From the NCBI GenBank assembly GCA_052437175.1, contig JBQVOK010000007.1:124001-188000 (forward strand): DNA of 64,000 nt, written 5' to 3'. This document shows, in pieces, positions 50,806 through 58,671 of the stretch. The notes under the pieces were generated by a model, which saw only the letters and a program-made list of their open reading frames with translations, ran no database searches and was not told the DNA's origin. The position numbers and the translations under genes were made by a program. Position 1 is the stretch's first letter, and the number at the start of each line of letters is the position of its first letter. This DNA is from JACVCJ01 sp052437175 (lineage in GTDB: Bacteria > Bacteroidota > Bacteroidia > CAIKAF01).

Positions 50806-53589
50806 ATGAATACAAAAACGACCAGGAACCATCCGGATAAAACACAGGCTGCTGCCCAGGAAAACAGCAAAACGTTCGCTGGCAGCGAAACCCATTCCGT
50901 GATCCGGGAAAAGCAGGCTACTGCTCCCCAGGCCCCCAATAACACAGGACTTCCTGACAATCTGAAAAGCGGCATAGAAAACCTTTCCGGTTTTTCCATG
51001 GACGACGTACAGGTACATTACAACTCCGCCAAACCGGCGCAGCTGCAGGCACATGCGTATGCACAGGGCACCGATATACACGTGGCTTCCGGGCAGGAGA
51101 AGCATATACCCCATGAAGCCTGGCATGTAGTACAGCAAAAACAGGGCCGGGTAAAGCCTACGGCACAGCTCAAAGGTAAAGTGGCGCTGAATGACGATGC
51201 CGGGCTGGAAAAAGAGGCCGATATAATGGGTGCCAGGGCAGTACAAACACCGGGAGCGGAAGTTCCTGCGGCAGAGCGCGGAAATACGGCTGCAACAGGC
51301 ATTACGGCACAACGAAAGATCAACGGTAAAAGTACGGTAAATGAAATCGAAACGATCCTGAAGAAAGACATCATGGCCTGGAGCCTGTACACCTCCTCCC
51401 AACAGCTAAAAGATTTTATCAATACGCATGTAACGGATCTTGCTAATGACTATCAAAGCTATCCGAACGCTCATAAACCTCAGGAGCTGAAAATCAATTC
51501 ACCCGCCAAAACCCAGAAACTGGATTCAGAGAATGCTATTATAAAGTGGGTACAGGCACTCTACTACAGCTTTTTTGAAAGTGACAGCGGTTTTACAGAC
51601 CAGCCCCTGAAGAGTAAGCATTCTTCTGTGATTGCCCATAAAGATAAGCACGACGGCAACTGGAGAAAGTTCGTGGATGAACGTCTGGCCAGGATACCCC
51701 TTACCATAAATACGAGCCTCGATGTCCCGTTTCAATCGGCCCACGCAGCTGCACAGAACGCGGCAGATGAACTGGACCGCAAAGAACTGGTAGGAAGTAC
51801 CATAAAAAAAGATATTACTGCCGATCAAAAAGCCATCCAGGATTTTGCAGATTATGTGGAGTCGAAGCGCGATAGTTCGCAATCGGACGTAAAAAGCCAG
51901 TTGCCTCAATGGAAAACAGAATCTAAATATGGTACAGGGGTGAGCCTGCATGCCGAGTTCTTTCCCAATATAACCGTGCCCAAGGGAAGCGGTGACGATA
52001 TCAAAACACCGATCGACTGGTTCTACGAATCGCGTAAAGAAGGTCCTTCTGCCCGTTATGTAAAGGGACACCTGCTGAACGACCACGTAGGAGGGCCTGC
52101 CAAAAACTATAACCTTTCGCCCCTGCGCGAACAGGATAACCATGTGCATGACAACGGGATCGAGGTAGAACTGAAATTCGCGGTCGGCGATATGCAGCGT
52201 GAGGTCATCAACAATCTGCCACGCACCTACAATCGCATTGTATACGATGTAACCCTGGATGCACAATCCAAACGGAACGGAACGGCCCAGTGGGCAGATG
52301 CGGCACAATACCTCGCGACCTGTAAGGCGTTGAAAGCAACCGTTCAGAACGTCCTGGACGGAGATACGGTGCCGACCGATGACGGAACTGCCACGCACAA
52401 TTTTTCGGCAGCCCCGGCAGGGCTCATGAACCTGCTCGATGCGTTACACATACCAGCGACCACCGTGCTCCAGGACCTTGTGCCACCCTTCCGGTATAAC
52501 CGTTTATTATGGGAAGCGGAAGACTACCTGGTGCGGCCCTGGTATGTACGCCTGCTGCTCGACCGCACTTCCGGAAAGCATGTTCAGAAAATTTCACTCG
52601 CCAACAAAAAACCCGAAGAACTTAACGCACACTTCATTACGCCCGAAAAAGGAAGTACCGCACATATATGGGATGAAGATACGTCAAGGCCCGGCGCTCA
52701 CTACGACACTGAATCTTTACACAAAGATCATGCCTTACGCCTGGAAAAAGAACTGAGCAGTATGTCGGAGAACGATTATTCCTTTTACCGCTATTACCTG
52801 CAGAAAACCGCCAAAAACACCCTGCTGGGGCAATTGCCGCTTAAACCCGATCCTGTAAAATTCTATGATATCGTGGCGGCAAACGCCACCGAACTGGCAG
52901 ATACTTTAAAAGTATACCGGGCCAATTCCGATGCCATTATTGCCCAGTTCATTAAAGAGCGGCAGGAAGATACACAAATGCTTACCACATCTCTGCTTAC
53001 CATGGGGCAGTACAAGCCCCAGGATTCCGCCCGTATCCTGAGCAATGTATCCGGTACCAGCATCGACCCGGAAAAAATGTCACTGGAATTCGGGCAGCAC
53101 ATGGGCCGCCTGGGTTCTCCGGAACGTCATACACACATTAAATCGCTGGGAGAAGAAGTAGAAAAAAAAGAGCAGCATAAGCAGGGACAGGCAGATGGCA
53201 AACGGGACGGCCGGAAAAAACTGGTAGTGGACGTAAGCGCTAAAAAACCGGAATACATAACCGGGTACCAGCTGGGGCTGACAGAAGGGCTGAAAATAGC
53301 CGGAGATCAGGACGGAGGTTATTATGGCTTCGAAGATGGACATAAGTACTCCAGCCATCGTCCCAATACCGGCTTCAGCAAGTATTCGGATAACAACCTG
53401 AACCAGATCTACCGGGATGCATTCAGCAATGCCTACAAAGCTGCCTATAAAGAGGGCGTTACCCGTTTAGGAGAAGACCATGGAAAAGAAGACCGTGACA
53501 AAAATAAACCTTATAACCCCTGGAAACCAAAGGATAATGATTATCTGAGAGGCTACGATTGGAATTATCACCATGGCAGAAAAAAATAA
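50806..53589 (+). CDS. eCIS-core (DUF4157) polymorphic toxin-like protein with endonuclease-like motif
   Basis: 927 residues, no signal peptide. A disordered polar N-terminus (1-48) precedes the eCIS-core/DUF4157 domain (about 49-140): GFSMDDVQVHYNSAKPAQLQ, DIHVASGQEKHIPHEAWHVVQQ (both quoted in part of longer runs) with an HExxH site at 103-107. The middle holds YVKGHLLNDHVGGPAKNYNL then SPL..QDNHVHDNGIE (about 415-445), as in the Endonuclea_NS_2 type of DNA/RNA non-specific endonuclease. The C-terminus (about 800-927) contains repeated Gly-aromatic units. DUF4157 proteins are associated with extracellular contractile injection systems as cargo, but no eCIS genes are nearby, so it is an orphan. 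Which part is toxic is inference. Confidence 0.8.
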   Translation: MNTKTTRNHPDKTQAAAQENSKTFAGSETHSVIREKQATAPQAPNNTGLPDNLKSGIENLSGFSMDDVQVHYNSAKPAQLQAHAYAQGTDIHVASGQEKHIPHEAWHVVQQKQGRVKPTAQLKGKVALNDDAGLEKEADIMGARAVQTPGAEVPAAERGNTAATGITAQRKINGKSTVNEIETILKKDIMAWSLYTSSQQLKDFINTHVTDLANDYQSYPNAHKPQELKINSPAKTQKLDSENAIIKWVQALYYSFFESDSGFTDQPLKSKHSSVIAHKDKHDGNWRKFVDERLARIPLTINTSLDVPFQSAHAAAQNAADELDRKELVGSTIKKDITADQKAIQDFADYVESKRDSSQSDVKSQLPQWKTESKYGTGVSLHAEFFPNITVPKGSGDDIKTPIDWFYESRKEGPSARYVKGHLLNDHVGGPAKNYNLSPLREQDNHVHDNGIEVELKFAVGDMQREVINNLPRTYNRIVYDVTLDAQSKRNGTAQWADAAQYLATCKALKATVQNVLDGDTVPTDDGTATHNFSAAPAGLMNLLDALHIPATTVLQDLVPPFRYNRLLWEAEDYLVRPWYVRLLLDRTSGKHVQKISLANKKPEELNAHFITPEKGSTAHIWDEDTSRPGAHYDTESLHKDHALRLEKELSSMSENDYSFYRYYLQKTAKNTLLGQLPLKPDPVKFYDIVAANATELADTLKVYRANSDAIIAQFIKERQEDTQMLTTSLLTMGQYKPQDSARILSNVSGTSIDPEKMSLEFGQHMGRLGSPERHTHIKSLGEEVEKKEQHKQGQADGKRDGRKKLVVDVSAKKPEYITGYQLGLTEGLKIAGDQDGGYYGFEDGHKYSSHRPNTGFSKYSDNNLNQIYRDAFSNAYKAAYKEGVTRLGEDHGKEDRDKNKPYNPWKPKDNDYLRGYDWNYHHGRKK

Positions 53590-53599
53590 CACCAGACTT

Positions 53600-53783
53600 A
53601 AGCAATACAGATACTCCGTAATTTACATCGACCTGCCAGCCGGGAAGAGCCGGCCCGTACTACAGACATACCACGGTATAGCACTACGAAAATGTACCCA
53701 ACGATTTTGAAGCGGATATCCGTGTGGATGCGGAAGGGCTCGTTGTGGATTATCCGGGGTTGTTTGTAAGAAAGGCACCCTAA
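53600..53783 (+). pseudogene. Frameshifted fragment of a putative glycolipid-binding protein
   Basis: Frame one (53600-53704) reads KQYRYSVIYIDLPAGKSRPV then LQTYHG. A different frame (ending in TAA at 53781-53783) reads HYENVPNDFEADIRVDAEG followed by LVVDYPGLFVRKAP. Joined, they match the C-terminal end of the PF06475 glycolipid-binding family, which ends in 'VD.DGLV.DYPGLF'. No start codon or N-terminal part remains. It is a degraded relic in the 341-base gap after the eCIS-core gene. Confidence 0.72.
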
Positions 53784-53825
53784 CGATATTTTTCGTCTCT
53801 GACCTATTCAACATTCATCAATACT

Positions 53826-53833
53826 TATTTTTG
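53826..53833 (+). promoter_or_regulatory. -7 box (TATTTTTG) upstream of the TPR gene
   Basis: An exact TAnnTTTG match 98 bases before the ATG at 53931, in an AT-rich stretch after the pseudogene. No clear -33 TTG. Confidence 0.4.
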
Positions 53834-53930
53834 CCTACTAACATTTTTTAAACATATTCAGCGATTTAACTTCAATAAAACACTCGAAAAAACGTTCAAA
53901 TATCAAAACAATTACACTCTGTTTTCCTCT

Positions 53931-54812
53931 ATGAAAAAGCGCATCCTGAAAAGAGTACTGGTTACGGTCTTTTGCTCTGTCTTCTCTCCTCTTCTGTTTG
54001 GCCAAGCTGTGGACTCCCTGTTCCAAAAAGGGATAGAAGCTATCCAGTCAGAAAAACTGGATGAAGCGGTAAACTGCTTTGATCAGGCAATAGCTCTGAA
54101 AAATGATGAATTTATACTCTGGTATAACAGAGCTACTGTAAAAAGCTGGCAGAGAAGATACGAAGAAGCAATTCTTGATTTTAACGAAGCCATTAGATTA
54201 AACCCGGAACATAAAAAATCCTATAACGGACGGGGCTGTGCAAAACAGGATATAACAGATTATAAAGGCGCCCTGGCCGATTTTAATAAGGCGATAAAAG
54301 TTGACAATACATATATTGATGCTCTGTATAACAGAGGCACTTTATATAATTTACTGGGAAAGAGAGATAAGGCATGTAAGGACTACAATCTTGCGTACAA
54401 ACTGGGAGATAAGCAGTCAGAAAACAAGGTAAATAAATGTAAGGAAGAAGCAGAAGACGTATATCCGATCCTCTATCTTACCCAAACTGCCAATAATGAC
54501 ACATACGGGTTTACATCTGAAAACCCGGTTAAAGTCGGGCCAGGCCCTGATGGCGGACCAGCCAATGAGAGAGCGTACCTGAATCTGTTGCGCGACGTAA
54601 ATGGTAAACCCGTGAGTTATGAGCGCACCGGTAGTTGTTGTGGATATAAATCGGACAAAGGTTTTTTAGGTATTGCCATGCTTGACCAATACGAAATACA
54701 TTATACCAATGAAAAAAATGAAGCGGTTAAAAAGCTTGTTTATATTTCCATGTATGATCACGAAGACCCTAAAATACTATACGGATTTAAGACTGTCGGC
54801 GGGAAAAAATAG
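53931..54812 (+). CDS. Secreted TPR protein with Bacteroidota C-terminal domain
   Basis: 293 residues with a signal peptide (about 1-25, ending LLFGQA). Three to four TPR units follow (about 27-165; repeating A-x-x-x-Y/F, e.g. YEEAILDFNEAIRLNPEH). The C-terminal part (about 185-290) has YGFTSENPVKVGPGPDG, NERAYLNLLRDVNGKPVSYERTGSCCG (in part) and LDQYEIHY. This last domain occurs in Bacteroidota lipoproteins that databases have mislabelled as 2-dehydro-3-deoxyphosphooctonate aldolase; I see no reason to assign that activity. A periplasmic scaffold role is possible. Confidence 0.83.
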   Translation: MKKRILKRVLVTVFCSVFSPLLFGQAVDSLFQKGIEAIQSEKLDEAVNCFDQAIALKNDEFILWYNRATVKSWQRRYEEAILDFNEAIRLNPEHKKSYNGRGCAKQDITDYKGALADFNKAIKVDNTYIDALYNRGTLYNLLGKRDKACKDYNLAYKLGDKQSENKVNKCKEEAEDVYPILYLTQTANNDTYGFTSENPVKVGPGPDGGPANERAYLNLLRDVNGKPVSYERTGSCCGYKSDKGFLGIAMLDQYEIHYTNEKNEAVKKLVYISMYDHEDPKILYGFKTVGGKK

Positions 54813-54863
54813 ACTCTAACGAATATTGTTTATCTTTAATGCTGCCCGACCAACAGTCTGACA

Positions 54864-56267
54864 ATGAAAAACCACTTCCTGTCCTGCCTCTTTCTTCTCT
54901 GTACACTTTGCCTGCATGCCCAGCGAGTCAATATCTATAAACTGTATTCGGAGAACCAGCAGTATTACCTGCAGAGCATTCCGTATACGGATTCGTATTC
55001 GTCTGTACTGGGCAAAGCCTATGTATACCGCAGCGGACAGCAGGAGCCCCTGTATTCTGTGAACCGGCATTTTCCCATTACCAGGACCAGCAACCTGCTG
55101 CAGCTCAGTAGCGACGGGCAAACCATTATGTATATCAACTCTACGGCTAAGGGCAAGACCGGCGATACACATCCGCTGACCGTATACCGGCAGGGACTGC
55201 TGGTAAAAGCATACACACTGACAGATTTTATAGAGTGCGACCCGGACACGGCCGATTGCGAACTCCTGTACCACAATACCCAAGCCCTGTGCCGCGATTC
55301 GGGCAAATGGGAGAACGGCCTGTTTACACCCGGCTTTTACCCGCAGATCACCACAGCGGAACGCTTTGCCAACACCTATAACGTATTTTCGAAAAACGAT
55401 ACATTGTATCTTACCGATTATGGCCGGCAGCTGAACATATTCTCCCTGCAGACGGGGGAACGGCTGCGCAGGGTACCGTTTGATGCTTATTACTCTGTGC
55501 TGATACCCAGGGCCCGTTACACCAAATACCAGTCGGAACAGGTAAAAACGCCCTCGAAGTACGACCTGCCACCGCTCAGGAACGGACAGGAATTTGCACA
55601 AGCCATCAGTGAGCTGATCGGTATGCCCTATCTCGGGGATTACGACCAGAAGGATGAACAATACAAAAAGCATTTCCTGGAACTGGAAATACTGGTAGAC
55701 CGCAGCGGGCAGCTGCAGATACTGAAACTGGAAGCGGATTCGGCCCTGCCGGCGGAAAAAGTGAAAGCCTTTCTGCTGGCCCGGGAATACGATATGAGCA
55801 GCCTGGCCCCGCAGCTGGAAAGCTGGCGTTTTGAAAGCCGGATGCCCTTTCGCAACCCATCGAAAACCATTGCCCGCAGAGAAAAGAAAATACAGCAGCT
55901 TGCACAACATGAAGCTTATATAAAACGCCTGACCATGGATACGATTGACGGATTCTACATTCCCCGCGACCTGGGCGAATGCATGCAGGAACTGGACCGC
56001 CTGCTGGCCACCAAAGACCGCGAAATAATGAAAGCCAAAATCACACGTAACGATATGATTGCGTACCACCACGGTCTGGGTACCTTTTTACGTAACAACT
56101 GGGGGCTCTGGGGCGGATCGCGCCTGCAACAGTACTTTTTTGCCCGCGGGCTGAACCATCCCGACAATATGTCGGCCCTGGTGCTGGAATATTACCACGA
56201 CTGGCTCAATGGCAAAACCGGGACCTGGAAGGACTGGGAAGCGGCCAATCTGCCGAAGAACAGATAG
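54864..56267 (+). CDS. Exported protein with C-terminal DUF6794-like domain
   Basis: 467 residues with a signal peptide (about 1-20, ending LHAQ). The first 300 residues are beta-rich and not recognised. The last 95 residues (FYIPRDLGECMQELDRLLAT, HHGLGTFLRNNWGLWGGSRL, GLNHPDNMSALVLEYYHDWL) correspond to DUF6794, a helical domain of unknown role often encoded in tandem accessory genes of Bacteroidota. The protein is 51 bases from the TPR gene and could be in the same transcript. Confidence 0.8.
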   Translation: MKNHFLSCLFLLCTLCLHAQRVNIYKLYSENQQYYLQSIPYTDSYSSVLGKAYVYRSGQQEPLYSVNRHFPITRTSNLLQLSSDGQTIMYINSTAKGKTGDTHPLTVYRQGLLVKAYTLTDFIECDPDTADCELLYHNTQALCRDSGKWENGLFTPGFYPQITTAERFANTYNVFSKNDTLYLTDYGRQLNIFSLQTGERLRRVPFDAYYSVLIPRARYTKYQSEQVKTPSKYDLPPLRNGQEFAQAISELIGMPYLGDYDQKDEQYKKHFLELEILVDRSGQLQILKLEADSALPAEKVKAFLLAREYDMSSLAPQLESWRFESRMPFRNPSKTIARREKKIQQLAQHEAYIKRLTMDTIDGFYIPRDLGECMQELDRLLATKDREIMKAKITRNDMIAYHHGLGTFLRNNWGLWGGSRLQQYFFARGLNHPDNMSALVLEYYHDWLNGKTGTWKDWEAANLPKNR

Positions 56268-56290
56268 TTGTATCTTGACACGTACGCCCG

Positions 56291-56380
56291 CGTGAGGGAT
56301 GGCAGCGGAAAGCCCGTCTCGCCTTAAGCGAGAGGGACTTGAAGCGTACAGCCCGGCCCGACGCAGGAGGGACACGCCCT
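56291..56380 (+). repeat. GC-rich intergenic repeat
   Basis: The pattern G-AGGGA...GNAGCG-A-AGCCCG occurs twice (56291-56316 and 56328-56355), and a shortened form starts at 56362. Similar GAGGGAT...AGCGG..AGCCC sequences are scattered intergenically in many Bacteroidota genomes as I recall. It fills the 225-base spacer before the T9SS gene. No gene is seen. Confidence 0.5.
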
Positions 56381-56492
56381 GAACAAACTACGCACTCCCG
56401 ATTTCATAAGTTTTACCGTCTTTTTCATAACAACGCTCCCGCAGCTTAGGGATACCTTTGGATTATTCATTAATCTGTAAAACATATCCATT

Positions 56493-57374
56493 ATGAAAAA
56501 GCTTTTTATGATCTGTATCTCGGCGCTGAGCCTGAATGTACAGGCGCAATTGCAGAACCTCGGTTTTGAGCAGTGGCAGCAGCCCATGGAGTCGTTCAAT
56601 AACCTGCCGGAGAACTGGACCATTTTTTCGGACCACGTATACCGCATACCTTCGGGAAATACCTATTTCCCGCCGATAACCGATGCCCAGAGCGGTAACC
56701 TGGCGCTGCGCCTGTCGGTCTGGTATACGTATACAGAAGATATCGCCTATCAGAAAGCGGCCATAACCGGACGCCCCACCGCTCTCAGCGGGTATTACAC
56801 CTATACCCGTAATTTTTACCTGGACGGCAATACCAATAAGGTGGAGATCGATTCTGCCCGCGTATGGGTTACTCTTACCCGCTGGAATGCCGCCGCGGGC
56901 AAAAGTGATACCGTAGGCCGCGGGTACCTGGCGCTGGATTCTGTGCCGGACTATAAACAGTTTGTGTGTCCTATTGTATACAGTTCCTCGGAAATGCCCG
57001 ACTCTATTGCCGTTACACTGGACCCTTCGCTGCTTGACCGGGTGCTCACCAACCACAACAGCGGGCTGCCCGAAGGCATCAGTTCCCTTTTTACGGTAGA
57101 TAACCTGGCCCTGTCGCAGGACGCCCAGGTAGGCCTGCCGGAACAAAAAACCACAACGCTGCAGGTATATCCCAACCCGGTAAAGGAAACCCTGTACATT
57201 ACGGGCACGGAAGATATGCTGGCTTACGAGATACTGGACCTTTCCGGCAAGGTGCAGAGCCGTGGTTCATCGGCCCATAAAAGCATTGCCACCGGCGACC
57301 TGAAACCCGGCGTATACCTGGTGCAGCTCCGCCAGGGCCAAACCGTACAGCGGCTGAAGTTCGTAAAACAATAA
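56493..57374 (+). CDS. T9SS-sorted secreted protein, PCMD-like
   Basis: 293 residues. Signal peptide (about 1-18, ending VQAQ), then a beta-sandwich domain starting LQNLGFEQWQQ and PENWTIFSDH, of the type found in putative carbohydrate-metabolism proteins of Bacteroidota. The last 75 residues are a type A T9SS sorting domain (LQVYPNPVKETLYITG ... GVYLVQLRQG). Surface exposure is expected; carbohydrate binding is only a suggestion. Convergent with the second DUF1016 gene. Confidence 0.85.
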   Translation: MKKLFMICISALSLNVQAQLQNLGFEQWQQPMESFNNLPENWTIFSDHVYRIPSGNTYFPPITDAQSGNLALRLSVWYTYTEDIAYQKAAITGRPTALSGYYTYTRNFYLDGNTNKVEIDSARVWVTLTRWNAAAGKSDTVGRGYLALDSVPDYKQFVCPIVYSSSEMPDSIAVTLDPSLLDRVLTNHNSGLPEGISSLFTVDNLALSQDAQVGLPEQKTTTLQVYPNPVKETLYITGTEDMLAYEILDLSGKVQSRGSSAHKSIATGDLKPGVYLVQLRQGQTVQRLKFVKQ

Positions 57375-57425
57375 ACCGTTCGTTTTACAATACACTTTCT
57401 CATATACACAGATCTATACAACGAG

Positions 57426-57461
57426 ATAAGGCAGGCTGGTACCGGTATCAGTCTGCCTTAT
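57426..57461. terminator. Shared hairpin between convergent genes
   Basis: An 18-bp arm pair (57426-57443 with 57444-57461, 16 of 18 paired) with no loop spacing, a near-perfect palindrome. On the plus strand it is followed by TTCTTTT, so it suits the T9SS gene best. It overlaps the last codons and stop of the minus-strand DUF1016 gene. Confidence 0.6.
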
Positions 57462-58461
57462 TCTTTTGGCAGAAGTGCTTCAGTTCTTTCTGAATTTCGG
57501 CGATGAGTTGCTGCTCTGTGGGCAGGTACAGGCGGTACCGGCTGGCAAAGATCTGCTTTTGTCCCTCGGGCAGGCTGAATTTTACCACGGCATCGTTCCG
57601 GGCGGCACACAGCAGGATACCGATCGTGGGATTTTCGTGCGCTGTTTTTTCCACCCGGTCGTAATAATTTACATACATCTGCAGCTGGCCCAGGTCCTGG
57701 TGCGTCAGTTTACCCGTTTTGATCTCCACAATAACAAAACATTGCAGCAGGCGGTTGTACAAAACCAGGTCGATAAAAAAATCATCACCATCGATATGTA
57801 TACGTTTTTGCCGGGCAATGAAGGCAAAACCATTACCGAGTTCCAGCAGAAACTCCTGCAGATGTGTAATAATGGCCTGCTCCAGGTCTTTTTCGTAGAG
57901 GGCCTTATTGCCTTTAAGCCCGAGAAACTCCAGGAACAAAGGATCTTTAATAACAGCTGCAGCCTCATCCGGGATTTGTTCCCTGCGCGCCACAGCCAGT
58001 ACTTTCTCCCGGTCACTGCCTGCCAGCAGACGCTCGTACAGGTTGCTGTGGACCTGCCGTTCCAGTTGCCGTACAGACCAGTTGTTACGGAGCGTTTCTG
58101 CCATATAAAATGCCCGCTGATCTTCTGTATCCATTGCCAGTAAAAGCTTGTAATGACTCCAGCTCAATTGTGTCCACAGTGTAGACACAATTGGAAATGC
58201 ACGGTAAAATTGTCGATACCAGCTCAGCTGCCGGACCGAAAATCCACTCCCGAATTCCGGTTGTAACTGCGCAGAAAGGTAACGGATCAGGTACTTACCA
58301 TATTCCGCTCTTTTGCGCCCCTGCTGTTCTTCTTCAAAAATACGGCGACCGATATGCCAGTACATGAGTGTACGCTGATGGTCCACCGCACGTACGGCAT
58401 GTTCCCGGCTCTGCAGGATAATGCCCCGTATATCGGCCATGAAGGAAGGGTTGATAAGCAT
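57448..58461 (-). CDS. DUF1016 / PDDEXK nuclease-domain protein (YhcG-like), copy 2
   Basis: 337 residues from ATG 58461. Same architecture as copy 1: DUF1016 helices (YWHIGRRIFEEEQQ, YGKYLIRYLSAQL), QLSWSHYKLLLAM, then the PDDEXK core DDFFIDLVLYNR and VEIKTGKLTHQDLGQLQMYVN (in part: VEIKTGKLTHQDLGQ). Many stretches are identical to copy 1, including the EKDLEQAI.HLQ.FLLELGNGF region. Alternative starts at 58512 and 58482 exist in frame; the inner ATG aligns with copy 1. Its last codons lie in the shared palindrome with the convergent T9SS gene. Accessory or defence-type gene; activity not known. Confidence 0.87.
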   Translation of the reverse strand: MLINPSFMADIRGIILQSREHAVRAVDHQRTLMYWHIGRRIFEEEQQGRKRAEYGKYLIRYLSAQLQPEFGSGFSVRQLSWYRQFYRAFPIVSTLWTQLSWSHYKLLLAMDTEDQRAFYMAETLRNNWSVRQLERQVHSNLYERLLAGSDREKVLAVARREQIPDEAAAVIKDPLFLEFLGLKGNKALYEKDLEQAIITHLQEFLLELGNGFAFIARQKRIHIDGDDFFIDLVLYNRLLQCFVIVEIKTGKLTHQDLGQLQMYVNYYDRVEKTAHENPTIGILLCAARNDAVVKFSLPEGQKQIFASRYRLYLPTEQQLIAEIQKELKHFCQKNKAD

Positions 58462-58526
58462 AGTGTGTAAATTTACGGGCATAATATACAGAGATCGGCC
58501 GGACAGAAACACTCAAAACCAACCCA

Positions 58527-58671
58527 TTGCGATCCTGCCTGAAAATTTTGTATCTTTGCCTGTACAAATCAAAAGTTACGCATAGTGTAGGATATCATTT
58601 CTTTCCGGGGATAAGGGTCAGGCCAGATGGCTTCCCGTTTTTTATTCTGTTGAAAAAGAAATACAAACACT
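58527..58671 (+). promoter_or_regulatory. Promoter and regulatory leader of the ABC-F gene
   Basis: TTG (58527-58529) and TATCTTTG (58551-58558) form a promoter with 21-base spacing. The leader is about 110 bases. In it, GCATAGTGT (58580-58588) is perfectly complementary to ACACTATGC (58667-58675), which contains the start codon of the ABC-F gene. Between them lies a mini-ORF MASRFLFC (58627-58653) whose DNA overlaps a weak hairpin followed by six T. This looks like a translation- or transcription-attenuation leader, as used by other ABC-F resistance genes. Confidence 0.5.
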
